A stretch of DNA of 64,000 nt from Pseudomonadota bacterium (GTDB lineage: Bacteria; Pseudomonadota; Alphaproteobacteria; Rhizobiales; Xanthobacteraceae): positions 115,341 to 179,340 of the forward strand of contig JAEWHP010000006.1 of NCBI GenBank assembly GCA_023387735.1, in the 5' to 3' direction. Below, in pieces: positions 51,592-59,214 of this stretch. Each line of letters starts with the position of its first letter. Position 1 is the stretch's first letter. Position numbers and translations under genes: made by a program. The notes below the pieces were generated by a model. The model ran no database searches and was not told the origin of the DNA. It saw only the letters and a program-made list of their open reading frames with translations.

Positions 51592-52136
51592 CAGAGTCCA
51601 AGACACTCCCGGATATCCAGCATGCTGCGGCGCAGCCAGGTCTTCACCGTATTCACCGGCGTCTCGAACTTGGCGGCCAGCTGCTCACGGCTCCAGCCAT
51701 TGTAATAGGCCAGGAGCACGAGCTTCTGCCGGTCCGGCTCGAGACGGCCGACGCATTCCAGCAACCGCTTCAACTCCTCCGTCATCTCGCGACGCGCCAG
51801 CGGATCGGGTGACTCGGCTGCCACTTCCATGGCGGCCGGCTCTTCCTCGATCGATGCCTCGCTTTTCTTGCGCACCACGTCGATGGCGCGGTTGCGCGCG
51901 ATCGACGCCATCCAGGTGATCGGCGACGCGAGAGCCGGATTGAACTGTCCGGCACTGTTCCAGATCTTGACGTAAGTCTCCTGAATCACCTCCTCGGCGA
52001 GATCCTGACGCCGCAAGATACGGAGGACGACGCCGAACAGTTTCGCGCGCGTGGCGGCGTAGAGGCGCTCGAAAGCGGCCTCATCCCCCTTCGCCACGGC
52101 TGCAATCAGCCATACCAGCTCGGCTGGCGTCAGCAT
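51591..52136 (-). CDS. ECF RNA polymerase sigma factor (RskA-paired type)
   Basis: 181 residues. Region 2 (FERLYAATRAKLFGVVLRIL, then AEEVIQETYVKIWNSAGQF) contacts the -10, and region 4 (KLVLLAYYNGWSREQLAAKF, then PVNTVKTWLRRSM) the -35. It directs transcription of a regulon that is not visible here and is restrained by the RskA-like anti-sigma factor encoded just downstream. This is not EcfG, which is paired with PhyR/NepR. The start at 52136 fits the family length. Confidence 0.92.
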   Translation of the reverse strand: MLTPAELVWLIAAVAKGDEAAFERLYAATRAKLFGVVLRILRRQDLAEEVIQETYVKIWNSAGQFNPALASPITWMASIARNRAIDVVRKKSEASIEEEPAAMEVAAESPDPLARREMTEELKRLLECVGRLEPDRQKLVLLAYYNGWSREQLAAKFETPVNTVKTWLRRSMLDIRECLGL

Positions 52137-52255
52137 TCACGTCCCCTCAAAATCGCGATCCCCCATCGCGCTTTACGCGGGGAGCAATCGGGCAGCTTCG
52201 TAGCATACCTTGCGGCAAACGGGCCACCCAGCCGCCGATTTCGCCCATATCAACA

Positions 52256-52285
52256 AAGAAAAACCCGGGCGTTACAGCCCGGGTT
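52256..52285 (-). terminator. Rho-independent terminator of fliI-fliJ
   Basis: Read leftwards: AACCCGGGC, 6-nt loop, GCCCGGGTT, then TTTCTTTG. It begins 27 bases after the fliJ stop and separates the flagellar unit from the sigma-factor operon. Confidence 0.85.
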
Positions 52286-52311
52286 CGGCATTGTTCAGGT
52301 GGCGAAGCGTC

Positions 52312-52734
52312 TCAGGCGATGGCCCCGCCCAGGCGGGCGCGCATCAGGCCGATCGAGTCCATGTCGGCCTGCTCCCGGGCGCTCTCCTCGGCGCGCTCGC
52401 GGGCCTGGTCGCGCTCGTCGAGCAGCTCGACCTTCTTGAGCTCCTCGAACGCCTCGCCCAAGAGGCCCTTGGCGTCTTCGAGCTGGACGCGCAGCTCATC
52501 GGCCGAGCGGGTCAGGTTCTCCCGCCGCTGGATCGCGGCCTTGGCGTAGGTCGGATAGGCGAAATGGGTCGGGTCGTTGATCCCGGCCCGCTCCTGCTCG
52601 GTCTGGATTTCGCGCTCGAGGTCAACCGACATGCGCTGGAAATCGGCGATCATGCCTTCGATCTGGGTAACCCTTCGGCGCTTCTCGTCGACCTGAAATT
52701 TCTTCAGGCGGATCAGCGTTTCGCGTGACTTCAT
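52312..52734 (-). CDS. fliJ: Flagellar export protein FliJ
   Basis: 140 residues, almost entirely alpha-helical coiled coil: RETLIRLKKFQVDEKRRRV near the N-terminus, and heptad-like Leu/Glu/Arg spacing to residue 120. FliJ is the central stalk of the FliI ATPase ring. Its place directly after fliI, 109 bases away on the same strand, and the length are standard. The ATG at 52734 has GGGGAG upstream; the longer ORF to 52776 is not needed. Confidence 0.92.
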   Translation of the reverse strand: MKSRETLIRLKKFQVDEKRRRVTQIEGMIADFQRMSVDLEREIQTEQERAGINDPTHFAYPTYAKAAIQRRENLTRSADELRVQLEDAKGLLGEAFEELKKVELLDERDQARERAEESAREQADMDSIGLMRARLGGAIA

Positions 52735-52843
52735 CGACTCATACTCCCCAGAAGTCCCAATTTGAACGCGGGACACTGCCGGCTCCCCCGGGGGGCCCCG
52801 CCGGCATCATTAATCATGTGCCGCGGATGATGGCCTGACAAAG

Positions 52844-54169
52844 TTAGCGTTCCGTTTCCAAGGTGGTGAGGATCTCAGCCAAATGCCGGTAGCCGTCGCC
52901 CAGGCTCGCTTTTTCGTCCTTGGCCTGGCGCAGGAAGGCCTCCAGCGGCTCGTGCAGCCGGATCGCCTCGTCGACTTCCGGACTCGACCCCGCCCGGTAG
53001 GCGCCGAGCCGGATCAGCTCCTCCATGTCGGCATAGGTGGCCATGACCTGCCGGCCGCGCTGGATCACGGGCAAATAGGCGGGGTCGGCCGACCGCGGCA
53101 TGGTGCGGGAAACCGATTTGAGGATGTTGATGGCGGGAAACCGCCCGCGCTCGGCAATCGAGCGCTGCATCACGATGTGGCCGTCGAGGATGCCGCGCAC
53201 GGCGTCCGCGATCGGCTCGTTGTGGTCGTCGCCATCGACCAGCACCGTGAAGATGGCGGTGATGGTGCCGACCCCGGTTCCCGGCCCTGCCCGCTCCAAA
53301 AGCTTCGGCAGTTCCGTGAACACGGTCGGCGTATAGCCCTTGGCGGTCGGCGGCTCGCCGGCCGACAGCCCGATCTCGCGCTGTGCCATGGCAAAACGCG
53401 TGACCGAATCCATCAGGCACAGCACGTCCTTGTCCTCGTCGCGGAAATACTCCGCGATCGCCAGCGTCAGGTACGCGGCTTGCCGCCGCATCAGGGCGGG
53501 CTCGTCCGACGTCGCCACCACCACGACCGAACGCGCCAGGCCCTCCTCGCCGAGGTCCTCCTGCAGGAACTCCTGCACCTCGCGGCCGCGTTCGCCGATC
53601 AGGCCGATGACCGTAATGTCAGCATCGACATTACGGGCCAGCATCGAAAGCAGCACCGATTTGCCGACGCCGGAACCGGCGAAGATGCCGAGCCGCTGGC
53701 CGCGGCAGCAGGTCAGGAACGTATTGAGCGCGCGCACGCCGAGATCGAGCGGGGCGCCGACGCGCTTGCGCGAATGCGCCGGCGGCGGCGAATTGCGGAA
53801 CGGCATCGGCGATGGGCCCTGCACCAGCGGCCCCTTGCCGTCGATCGGCTCGCCCATGGCATTGATGACGCGGCCGAGCCAGGCTGGTGACGGCCGCACC
53901 TGACTGGCGGCACTCGTTATGACGGCGCGGCAACCGCGCCTGACACCATCGAGACCGCCGAACGGCATGACGACGGCGTTGCTGCCGGAGAAGCCGATGA
54001 CTTCGGCAGCAATAAATCGGTTACCACCTGTCTCTATAACTATACGTGCGCCGACCGACATGGCATGAATCGGGCCGGCGATTTCGACCATCAGGCCGCG
54101 CACACCCACGACGCGGCCATATATATTGACGCCGTCGATATCGCCGATCTGGTCCGCGAGCGCCTTCAT
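52844..54169 (-). CDS. fliI: Flagellum-specific export ATPase FliI
   Basis: 441 residues with an F1-beta-like fold. Walker A GSGVGKS (165-171, in GIFAGSGVGKSVL) is followed by IGLIGERGREVQEFL and a Walker B with VLCLMDSVTRFA. RAVITSAASQVRPS and VINAMGEPIDG are typical of the N-terminal barrel. It hexamerises at the base of the flagellar export gate to unfold or release substrates. The ATG at 54169 is preceded by AAGG. It is divergent from ctrA across a regulatory gap of 367 bases. Confidence 0.96.
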   Translation of the reverse strand: MKALADQIGDIDGVNIYGRVVGVRGLMVEIAGPIHAMSVGARIVIETGGNRFIAAEVIGFSGSNAVVMPFGGLDGVRRGCRAVITSAASQVRPSPAWLGRVINAMGEPIDGKGPLVQGPSPMPFRNSPPPAHSRKRVGAPLDLGVRALNTFLTCCRGQRLGIFAGSGVGKSVLLSMLARNVDADITVIGLIGERGREVQEFLQEDLGEEGLARSVVVVATSDEPALMRRQAAYLTLAIAEYFRDEDKDVLCLMDSVTRFAMAQREIGLSAGEPPTAKGYTPTVFTELPKLLERAGPGTGVGTITAIFTVLVDGDDHNEPIADAVRGILDGHIVMQRSIAERGRFPAINILKSVSRTMPRSADPAYLPVIQRGRQVMATYADMEELIRLGAYRAGSSPEVDEAIRLHEPLEAFLRQAKDEKASLGDGYRHLAEILTTLETER

Positions 54170-54380
54170 TGCGAAAACCTTAAGTTTCCGCGCCTTAGAC
54201 GACGATGTTTAACCTCGTGTTTACCCGCATCGTTAATCATTACGTCACTGTCTTTGGTGACTGAGAGCGCTCGCCCTTCAGAAGAAGGGCTAAACGCGGG
54301 AGTCGGTTAGGCCCGTCTCTTCATCTGGAGCATGAGTAGGCACGGTTAGGAAAAGCTGCTTTCGCGCAACATCTTAGGGC

Positions 54381-54460
54381 GATTCGATAAAAATTGCACT
54401 TAAAGAGCTTGCGAAGCGGAATCAGATTTTGTTAACCATATGTCTGTCAGGATCCGAATC
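54381..54460 (+). promoter_or_regulatory. ctrA promoter region: three GANTC sites and a CtrA half-site
   Basis: GANTC (CcrM methylation) sites lie at 54381 (GATTC), 54419 (GAATC) and 54456 (GAATC). The CtrA half-site TTAACCAT lies at 54432-54439. Additional TTAA motifs near 54180, 54209 and 54233 occur on the fliI side of the 367-base gap. This is the arrangement expected for cell-cycle-timed, autoregulated ctrA. Confidence 0.65.
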
Positions 54461-54536
54461 AGTTGTTCAAAGGCGTTTTGAGTGCCGCAGGTGCGGCCGA
54501 CCTGACGCCCGGAGCGGCGGACTAAAGGGGACTGGC

Positions 54537-55238
54537 ATGCGCGTTTTGCTGATTGAAGATGACAGCGCTGTCGCGCAGTCAATCGAGTTGATGCTGAAAT
54601 CCGAGAGTTTCAACGTCTATACGACGGATCTCGGAGAGGAAGGCGTCGACCTCGGTAAACTTTACGATTACGACATTATCCTTCTCGACCTTAACCTGCC
54701 CGACATGTCCGGTTACGACGTGCTCAAGCAGCTTCGGGTATCGAAGATCAAGACCCCGATCCTGATCCTTTCCGGCCTCGCCGGCATCGAGGATAAGGTC
54801 AAGGGCCTCGGCGTCGGTGCCGATGACTACATGACCAAGCCGTTCCACAAGGACGAACTGGTCGCACGCATCCACGCCATCGTCCGTCGTTCCAAGGGCC
54901 ACGCCCAGTCGGTCATCCAGACCGGTGACCTCGTGGTCAATCTCGACACCAAGACGGTCGAGGTCGGCGGTCAGCGGGTGCATCTGACGGGCAAGGAATA
55001 CCAGATGCTGGAGCTGCTCTCGCTCCGCAAGGGAACCACCCTCACCAAGGAAATGTTCCTCAACCACCTTTATGGCGGGATGGACGAGCCCGAGCTGAAG
55101 ATCATCGACGTCTTCATCTGCAAGCTGCGCAAGAAGCTGGCGAACGCCTCCGAAGGCCGCAACTTCATCGAAACCGTGTGGGGCCGCGGCTACGTGCTGC
55201 GCGAGCCGCACGAGGCGGACGAGCGCATTCCCGCCTGA
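54537..55238 (+). CDS. ctrA: Cell-cycle response regulator CtrA
   Basis: 233 residues. The receiver domain (1-120) has the acidic pair D8-D9, phospho-acceptor D51 in IILLDLNLPDMSGYD, and K104-type KPF. The OmpR-type DNA-binding domain (about 130-225) contains HLTGKEYQMLELLSLRKGTTL and ETVWGRGYVLREP. The match to alphaproteobacterial CtrA is near complete; it ends in a short acidic/Ala tail rather than the AA degron. It controls cell-cycle and flagellar genes by binding TTAA-N7-TTAA. The start at 54537 has AAAGGGG upstream. Confidence 0.97.
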   Translation: MRVLLIEDDSAVAQSIELMLKSESFNVYTTDLGEEGVDLGKLYDYDIILLDLNLPDMSGYDVLKQLRVSKIKTPILILSGLAGIEDKVKGLGVGADDYMTKPFHKDELVARIHAIVRRSKGHAQSVIQTGDLVVNLDTKTVEVGGQRVHLTGKEYQMLELLSLRKGTTLTKEMFLNHLYGGMDEPELKIIDVFICKLRKKLANASEGRNFIETVWGRGYVLREPHEADERIPA

Positions 55239-55281
55239 TCAAGGGTTTACGGCGAGCCGCTAGGCTCCTCCTCCCGACTGG

Positions 55282-55308
55282 ACCCCGCCCGAAACGGCGG
55301 GGTTTTTG
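55282..55308 (+). terminator. Rho-independent terminator of ctrA
   Basis: ACCCCGCC, loop CGAAAC, GGCGGGGT, then a T-run. It begins 44 bases after the ctrA stop. Confidence 0.88.
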
Positions 55309-55402
55309 TTTGGGCCAGGCGATAAATTCCCCTCCCGCGGATTGAAACGCGCTTCGCGGTGTCTCGTACTTGACGGAATTGTCCGCAAACGAGGGGGAAG
55401 TC

Positions 55403-56209
55403 ATGAAAAACTTCAGGCTTGTTGCCGCTGTCGCGCTCGGATCGGCGTCGGGTGCTCTCATCGGCTATTCCGCATTCGCCGGCGGCGACAAGGTCGCTTT
55501 CCCGGAGGGGTTCAACAAGTACACGCTCTACGCCACGGTCGATCGTTACGACAACAAGCAGTATCGCGAACTCTATGCGACGGCGGCGGCGGTCGATGCG
55601 GTACGCAAGGGGCAGCCGATCCCGAGCGGAACGGTGCTGACGCTGGTGCAATACAAGGCGCAGCTCGATGCGGCCGGCGAGCCGCTCAAGGATATCAATG
55701 GCCGTTTCCTGAAGGGCGACCTCGTCGCCTACACCGTGATGGAAAAGCGCGACGGCTGGGGCACCGAGTACAAGGACGACATCCGGAACGGCGAATGGGA
55801 ATATCAGGCGTTCGGCCCGGACAAGAAGGTCAACGACAAGGCCAATTTGACGGCCTGCTTCACCTGCCACAAGCCGCACGCCGGGCAGGATTTCGTGATC
55901 TCTTTGGCAGGCCTGAAGGGCACGCCTGAGGGGGCGATGGCAAAGCCCGCGGCCGGCCCCGGCGTGGTCTCGATCTCCGACTTCAAGTTCGGGCCGGAGA
56001 CGGTCGTCGTCAGCAAGGGCCAGCCCATCACCTGGCACAACACCGATTCCTCGCCGCACCAGGTGACGATCACCGGGCCCAAGGCGCAGCGCTCGTCGAT
56101 TGCGCTGAAAGGCCAGACCACCAAACTGACGCTCGCCGATGCCGGAATCTACGATTACATCTGCGGCCTGCACCCGGCCATGAAAGGCAAGATCGAGGTC
56201 AAAGAGTAG
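55403..56209 (+). CDS. Cytochrome P460 - cupredoxin fusion, periplasmic
   Basis: 268 residues with a signal peptide (about 1-26, ending AFA). Domain 1 (about 30-172) is cytochrome P460-like: FPEGFNKYTLYATVDRYDNKQYRELYA and a c-type haem motif CFTCH (C152, C155, H156). Domain 2 (about 185-268) is a cupredoxin with type-1 copper ligands H219 (SSPHQV), C254, H257 and M260 (CGLHPAMKGK). P460 haem proteins oxidise hydroxylamine or bind NO; the fused copper domain may pass electrons. The two-domain build is unusual. GGGGGAAG precedes the ATG at 55403. A terminator follows. Confidence 0.85.
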   Translation: MKNFRLVAAVALGSASGALIGYSAFAGGDKVAFPEGFNKYTLYATVDRYDNKQYRELYATAAAVDAVRKGQPIPSGTVLTLVQYKAQLDAAGEPLKDINGRFLKGDLVAYTVMEKRDGWGTEYKDDIRNGEWEYQAFGPDKKVNDKANLTACFTCHKPHAGQDFVISLAGLKGTPEGAMAKPAAGPGVVSISDFKFGPETVVVSKGQPITWHNTDSSPHQVTITGPKAQRSSIALKGQTTKLTLADAGIYDYICGLHPAMKGKIEVKE

Positions 56210-56252
56210 CCCCCAGCGTCGAGGCTGCCATCCCGCCTTCAAGCGAAACCCC

Positions 56253-56279
56253 AACCCTGTCCGGAAGGACAGGGTTTTT
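56253..56279 (+). terminator. Rho-independent terminator after the P460-cupredoxin gene
   Basis: AACCCTGTCC-GGAA-GGACAGGGTT followed by T's: a 10-bp perfect stem with a GGAA tetraloop, 44 bases after the stop. Confidence 0.9.
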
Positions 56280-56308
56280 GTTTGGAATCGCGGCCTTCCT
56301 CGCGTCGC

Positions 56309-57463
56309 TCAGGAGCGCGCGAGTACGTCGAGCTTGCCTCGAAGCTCATCGATCGCCGGCTTCGCGACCGCGCCCGCGCCGGGCGTCGCCAGCACCTTGT
56401 CGCACAACTGGTTGATCGCAGGCGTCGCGGCCACAATCAGCTTCACGAGGATGGTCTTTCCTTCCGGCGAGAGTTGCGTCGCGCGCGTGCTAACCTCGTT
56501 CAGTTGGGCCGTCGCTTCCTTCAGCTTCGGCAGGGCGGCCTCGGCGGAAGCTGCATCGGTGATGCCGGGAAGCACGGTCTTGAGCGACCCGACCGACGCG
56601 TTGACCTGGTTCGCAAGATTGACCCCTCCAACCGTCAGGTCCGTCGGCGCTGCGCCCACCGTTCCAGTCGCGGTTCGCGTCATCGGGGAAGGCGGTGCCT
56701 GCGCAACGGTGTCCTCTCCTGAACGGCCGAAGGCAAACCAGGCAAGGCCGCCCACCACCACCGCGGCGACCAGCCAATACGGCCACTGCGACGACGCGCT
56801 CGAGCGGGCAGCCATGGTCGCAGACTCAGTGGCGCGCGAAAACGTCCGCTCCGAAGCGTCCGCCATCCGGCCGCCTGCGGCACTTGCAGCCGCCGCACCG
56901 CCGCGCAGGTTTTCCGTTGCGCCGTCGATCAGGCCAGCGGCACTCAACTGATCGGCAAGACCGGATGGCATGGCGCGTGCGATCTGGTCCTTCTGCGAAG
57001 TCAGCAGCGACGTCAGCCCACCTGTATCAAGACCCAGGCTGCGCTGCTGCTGGCCCAACGCGCCGAGGACCACGGGGCCGAGCATGCCGAGCAGCGACTT
57101 GCTGGTGCCCTCGCCGATCCCGGCAAACCTGCCGATCGTCTGCGCCATCGTGTCCAGCGTTCCGCCACCGAACAGGCCGGAGAGCATGTTCGTGCCGCTA
57201 TCCGCCACCAGGTTCTGGCCGGCACCGCCGACAAGATTCCTCAAGTTCTCCAGCGAATCGGATTGCTGCGTCAGCGTGTTGGTAAGCTGGCGCGCCCCGT
57301 TGGGCGTGGAGGCAACATCAGCAAGGCTTGCAAGAAGCGCAGGTATCGCTCCTGCGATGGTTTTTTGAGCGACACTGCGATCGAGACCCAGGACAGACGC
57401 GATCTTCGCTATCATGTCCGGCGTGAGAAATTGCATCACTACAGTGACCAGATTAGTCGCCAT
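56309..57463 (-). CDS. DUF937 (YidB-like) protein with central membrane segment
   Basis: 384 residues. The N-terminal half (1-180) is the DUF937 repeat-like helical domain (DMIAKIASVLGLDRSVAQKTIAG, then NMLSGLFGGGTLDTM). An Ala/Gly-rich linker leads to one membrane helix (about 226-244, WLVAAVVVGGLAWFAFG) and a C-terminal helical domain (about 280-384). The family has no established function. The 189 bases upstream hold no gene but contain a GGAAC-N17-GGTT stretch resembling a stress promoter. The C-terminal helices, rich in Thr/Ala, suggest a periplasmic bundle. Confidence 0.82.
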   Translation of the reverse strand: MATNLVTVVMQFLTPDMIAKIASVLGLDRSVAQKTIAGAIPALLASLADVASTPNGARQLTNTLTQQSDSLENLRNLVGGAGQNLVADSGTNMLSGLFGGGTLDTMAQTIGRFAGIGEGTSKSLLGMLGPVVLGALGQQQRSLGLDTGGLTSLLTSQKDQIARAMPSGLADQLSAAGLIDGATENLRGGAAAASAAGGRMADASERTFSRATESATMAARSSASSQWPYWLVAAVVVGGLAWFAFGRSGEDTVAQAPPSPMTRTATGTVGAAPTDLTVGGVNLANQVNASVGSLKTVLPGITDAASAEAALPKLKEATAQLNEVSTRATQLSPEGKTILVKLIVAATPAINQLCDKVLATPGAGAVAKPAIDELRGKLDVLARS

Positions 57464-57652
57464 GACGGTCCTCCTGAGCAGGATACATTTGCGTGCTCAC
57501 GTTAGTCCGCCCACTCCGGATTGCGTCTCCCAGGTTTGATCACCTTATATTACAACCTCCCCGGACTAATCCGGGTTCCACTGGTGTCTCCACCATTTGG
57601 GAACCGTCGCGCGACGTGAGAGAGTGCTGATGGTGGATGGAGCTGGCAGGAC

Positions 57653-58237
57653 ATGGCGAACCTGGATCTTGCATTGTCGGTTGCACTTGGCGTCGGACTC
57701 GCTGCCGCTACCGGCTTTCGGCTGTTCCTGCCGTTGCTGGTGCTGAGTATCGCAGCCTACACCGGACATGCGAGCCTGAACGAGAGCTTCGCGTGGCTTG
57801 CCACGCCAGCGGCTCTCCTCATGCTCGGCACCGCAGCGATCGTGGAGATCGCCGCATTCCACATTCCGGGCGTGGACAATCTGCTCGACACGGTGGCGAC
57901 TCCCGGCGCTGTCGTCGCGGGTACGATCGTGTCCGCGGCCGTGATGACTGACCTGCCACCGATGCTGAAATGGACGGCGGCCATTATCGCGGGCGGCGGG
58001 GTTGCCGGCATCACGCAAAGTCTGACCGCCATGCTGAGAGCAAAGTCCACCGTCTTCACCGGCGGCCTCGGCAATTCAGTGGTCGCAACCGCCGAATTCG
58101 GCGGCGCCTCGCTGATCTCGATCCTGGCGCTCGCAGCCCCTCTCGCCGCACTCGCGCTGGTGATCCTGTTCTTCTGGCTGGCGTTCCGCCTTATTCGCAG
58201 TCTGGCGCGGAGACCGGATCAGCCCAACGCACGATGA
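57653..58237 (+). CDS. DUF4126 membrane protein
   Basis: 194 residues with about five hydrophobic segments. It begins DLALSVALGVGLAAATGFRLFLPLLV, the typical DUF4126 start, and keeps the Gly-rich VFTGGLGNSVVATAEFGGAS near the end. The family is a small integral inner-membrane protein group of unknown function. It is divergent from the DUF937 gene. The next gene downstream (DUF350) is 121 bases away on the same strand. Confidence 0.82.
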   Translation: MANLDLALSVALGVGLAAATGFRLFLPLLVLSIAAYTGHASLNESFAWLATPAALLMLGTAAIVEIAAFHIPGVDNLLDTVATPGAVVAGTIVSAAVMTDLPPMLKWTAAIIAGGGVAGITQSLTAMLRAKSTVFTGGLGNSVVATAEFGGASLISILALAAPLAALALVILFFWLAFRLIRSLARRPDQPNAR

Positions 58238-58358
58238 CCCGTCGCAAATGACGAGGCTTTGTCTGCGCAGAATTTGTTTGGGATTGAACCGGGAACGGCG
58301 ATGCGGCGACTGACAGATCGTGCGAACCTCGGGGCCGCACGTCTGGGGGCATCTTCGA

Positions 58359-58763
58359 ATGATTCTTCAATCGCTCGCCGGGTTGCCGGCGTTCCTGGTC
58401 TACTTCTGCACGGCGATCATCGCCGTGGTGGCCTACCTCTTCGTCTATACCCGCGTCACAGCGCACAACGAGTTCGACCTGATCCGCGCCAACGAGCCGG
58501 CGGCGGCGATCGCGCTTGGGCTGAGTCTGCTCGGCTTCGCGCTGCCGCTGGTCAGCGCCATCTCCCACTCGGCCAATGTGTGGGACTGCCTGATCTGGGC
58601 CACGATCGCGCTGATCGTGCAGATTATTGTCTATTTCCTGGTCAGGGTCCCGGTACCGAACCTCTCGAAACGGATCGCGAGCGGCGAACTCGCTGCCGCC
58701 ATCTGGCTCGGGCTTTCCTCGCTGGCTGCCGGCGCCATCAACGCCGCCTGCATGATCTACTGA
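58359..58763 (+). CDS. DUF350 membrane protein (YjfL-like)
   Basis: 134 residues with four hydrophobic segments (about 6-26, 42-62, 70-90, 105-130). LGLSLLGFALPLVSAISHS and IANEPAAAIA-like features mark DUF350/YjfL proteins, paired-helix inner-membrane proteins. The start at 58359 follows GGGGGC; an in-frame ATG at 58320 would add 13 unlikely residues. It is the first of three closely spaced genes (DUF350, Ser-rich protein, glutathionylspermidine synthase-like), the order seen in E. coli yjfL-yjfM-yjfC. Confidence 0.82.
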   Translation: MILQSLAGLPAFLVYFCTAIIAVVAYLFVYTRVTAHNEFDLIRANEPAAAIALGLSLLGFALPLVSAISHSANVWDCLIWATIALIVQIIVYFLVRVPVPNLSKRIASGELAAAIWLGLSSLAAGAINAACMIY

Positions 58764-58765
58764 CC

Positions 58766-59209
58766 ATGACCAACAAGCCAGACAAGGATTTCGGCAAGCG
58801 CAGGCCGGTCTCGGCGCCGGCGACGCCGCAGCCAGGCCCACCGGCAAAGCGCTCCGGTCACGTCGCCCTGCTGTTGATGGGGACGTTCGCGGTCGGCAGC
58901 GCCGCCTACGCGCTGATGCCGAGCCGGAGTTGCGAACGACCACCCAACGCACCGCAGCCGTCGCTCCTGCAGAGCAATGCCAATGCCACCGAATGTCCGC
59001 CGCACAGCTCTTCCTCCAGCAGCCATGGCGGCTCCGGCGGCAGTTCATCCTCGCGCAGCAGCTACTACAGCGGCGGTTCCTCATCGAGCCAATCATCATC
59101 GAGCCATTCGTCGTCGGGCACCAGCGATTCGGGGTCGCACGCGGTGGCGCGCGGCGGCTTTGGCGCGTTTGCGCATTCGTTCGGTTCGCATTTTTCCAGC
59201 GGCAGCTGA
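58766..59209 (+). CDS. Ser-rich DUF1190-like lipoprotein/secreted protein (YjfM-like)
   Basis: 147 residues. A basic Pro-rich start (to about 30) precedes one membrane segment (about 32-48, VALLLMGTFAVGSAAYAL). The C-terminal half is Ser/Gly/His-rich (SSSHGGSGGSSSSRSSYY, then more Ser) and ends GAFAHSFGSHFSSGS. Two Cys (RSCERP, ATECPP) flank the membrane-near part. DUF1190 proteins such as YjfM/YgiB have a similar Ser/Gly-rich tail. It lies between a DUF350 gene and a glutathionylspermidine synthase-like gene (stop/start gaps 2 and 5 bases), so one operon. Confidence 0.75.
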   Translation: MTNKPDKDFGKRRPVSAPATPQPGPPAKRSGHVALLLMGTFAVGSAAYALMPSRSCERPPNAPQPSLLQSNANATECPPHSSSSSSHGGSGGSSSSRSSYYSGGSSSSQSSSSHSSSGTSDSGSHAVARGGFGAFAHSFGSHFSSGS

Positions 59210-59214
59210 CGCCC

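Noticed and set aside
54209..54236. TTAACC and TTAATC motifs near the fliI start, as full CtrA boxes
   Set aside because: Spacing between half-sites does not give TTAA-N7-TTAA; only noted as single motifs.
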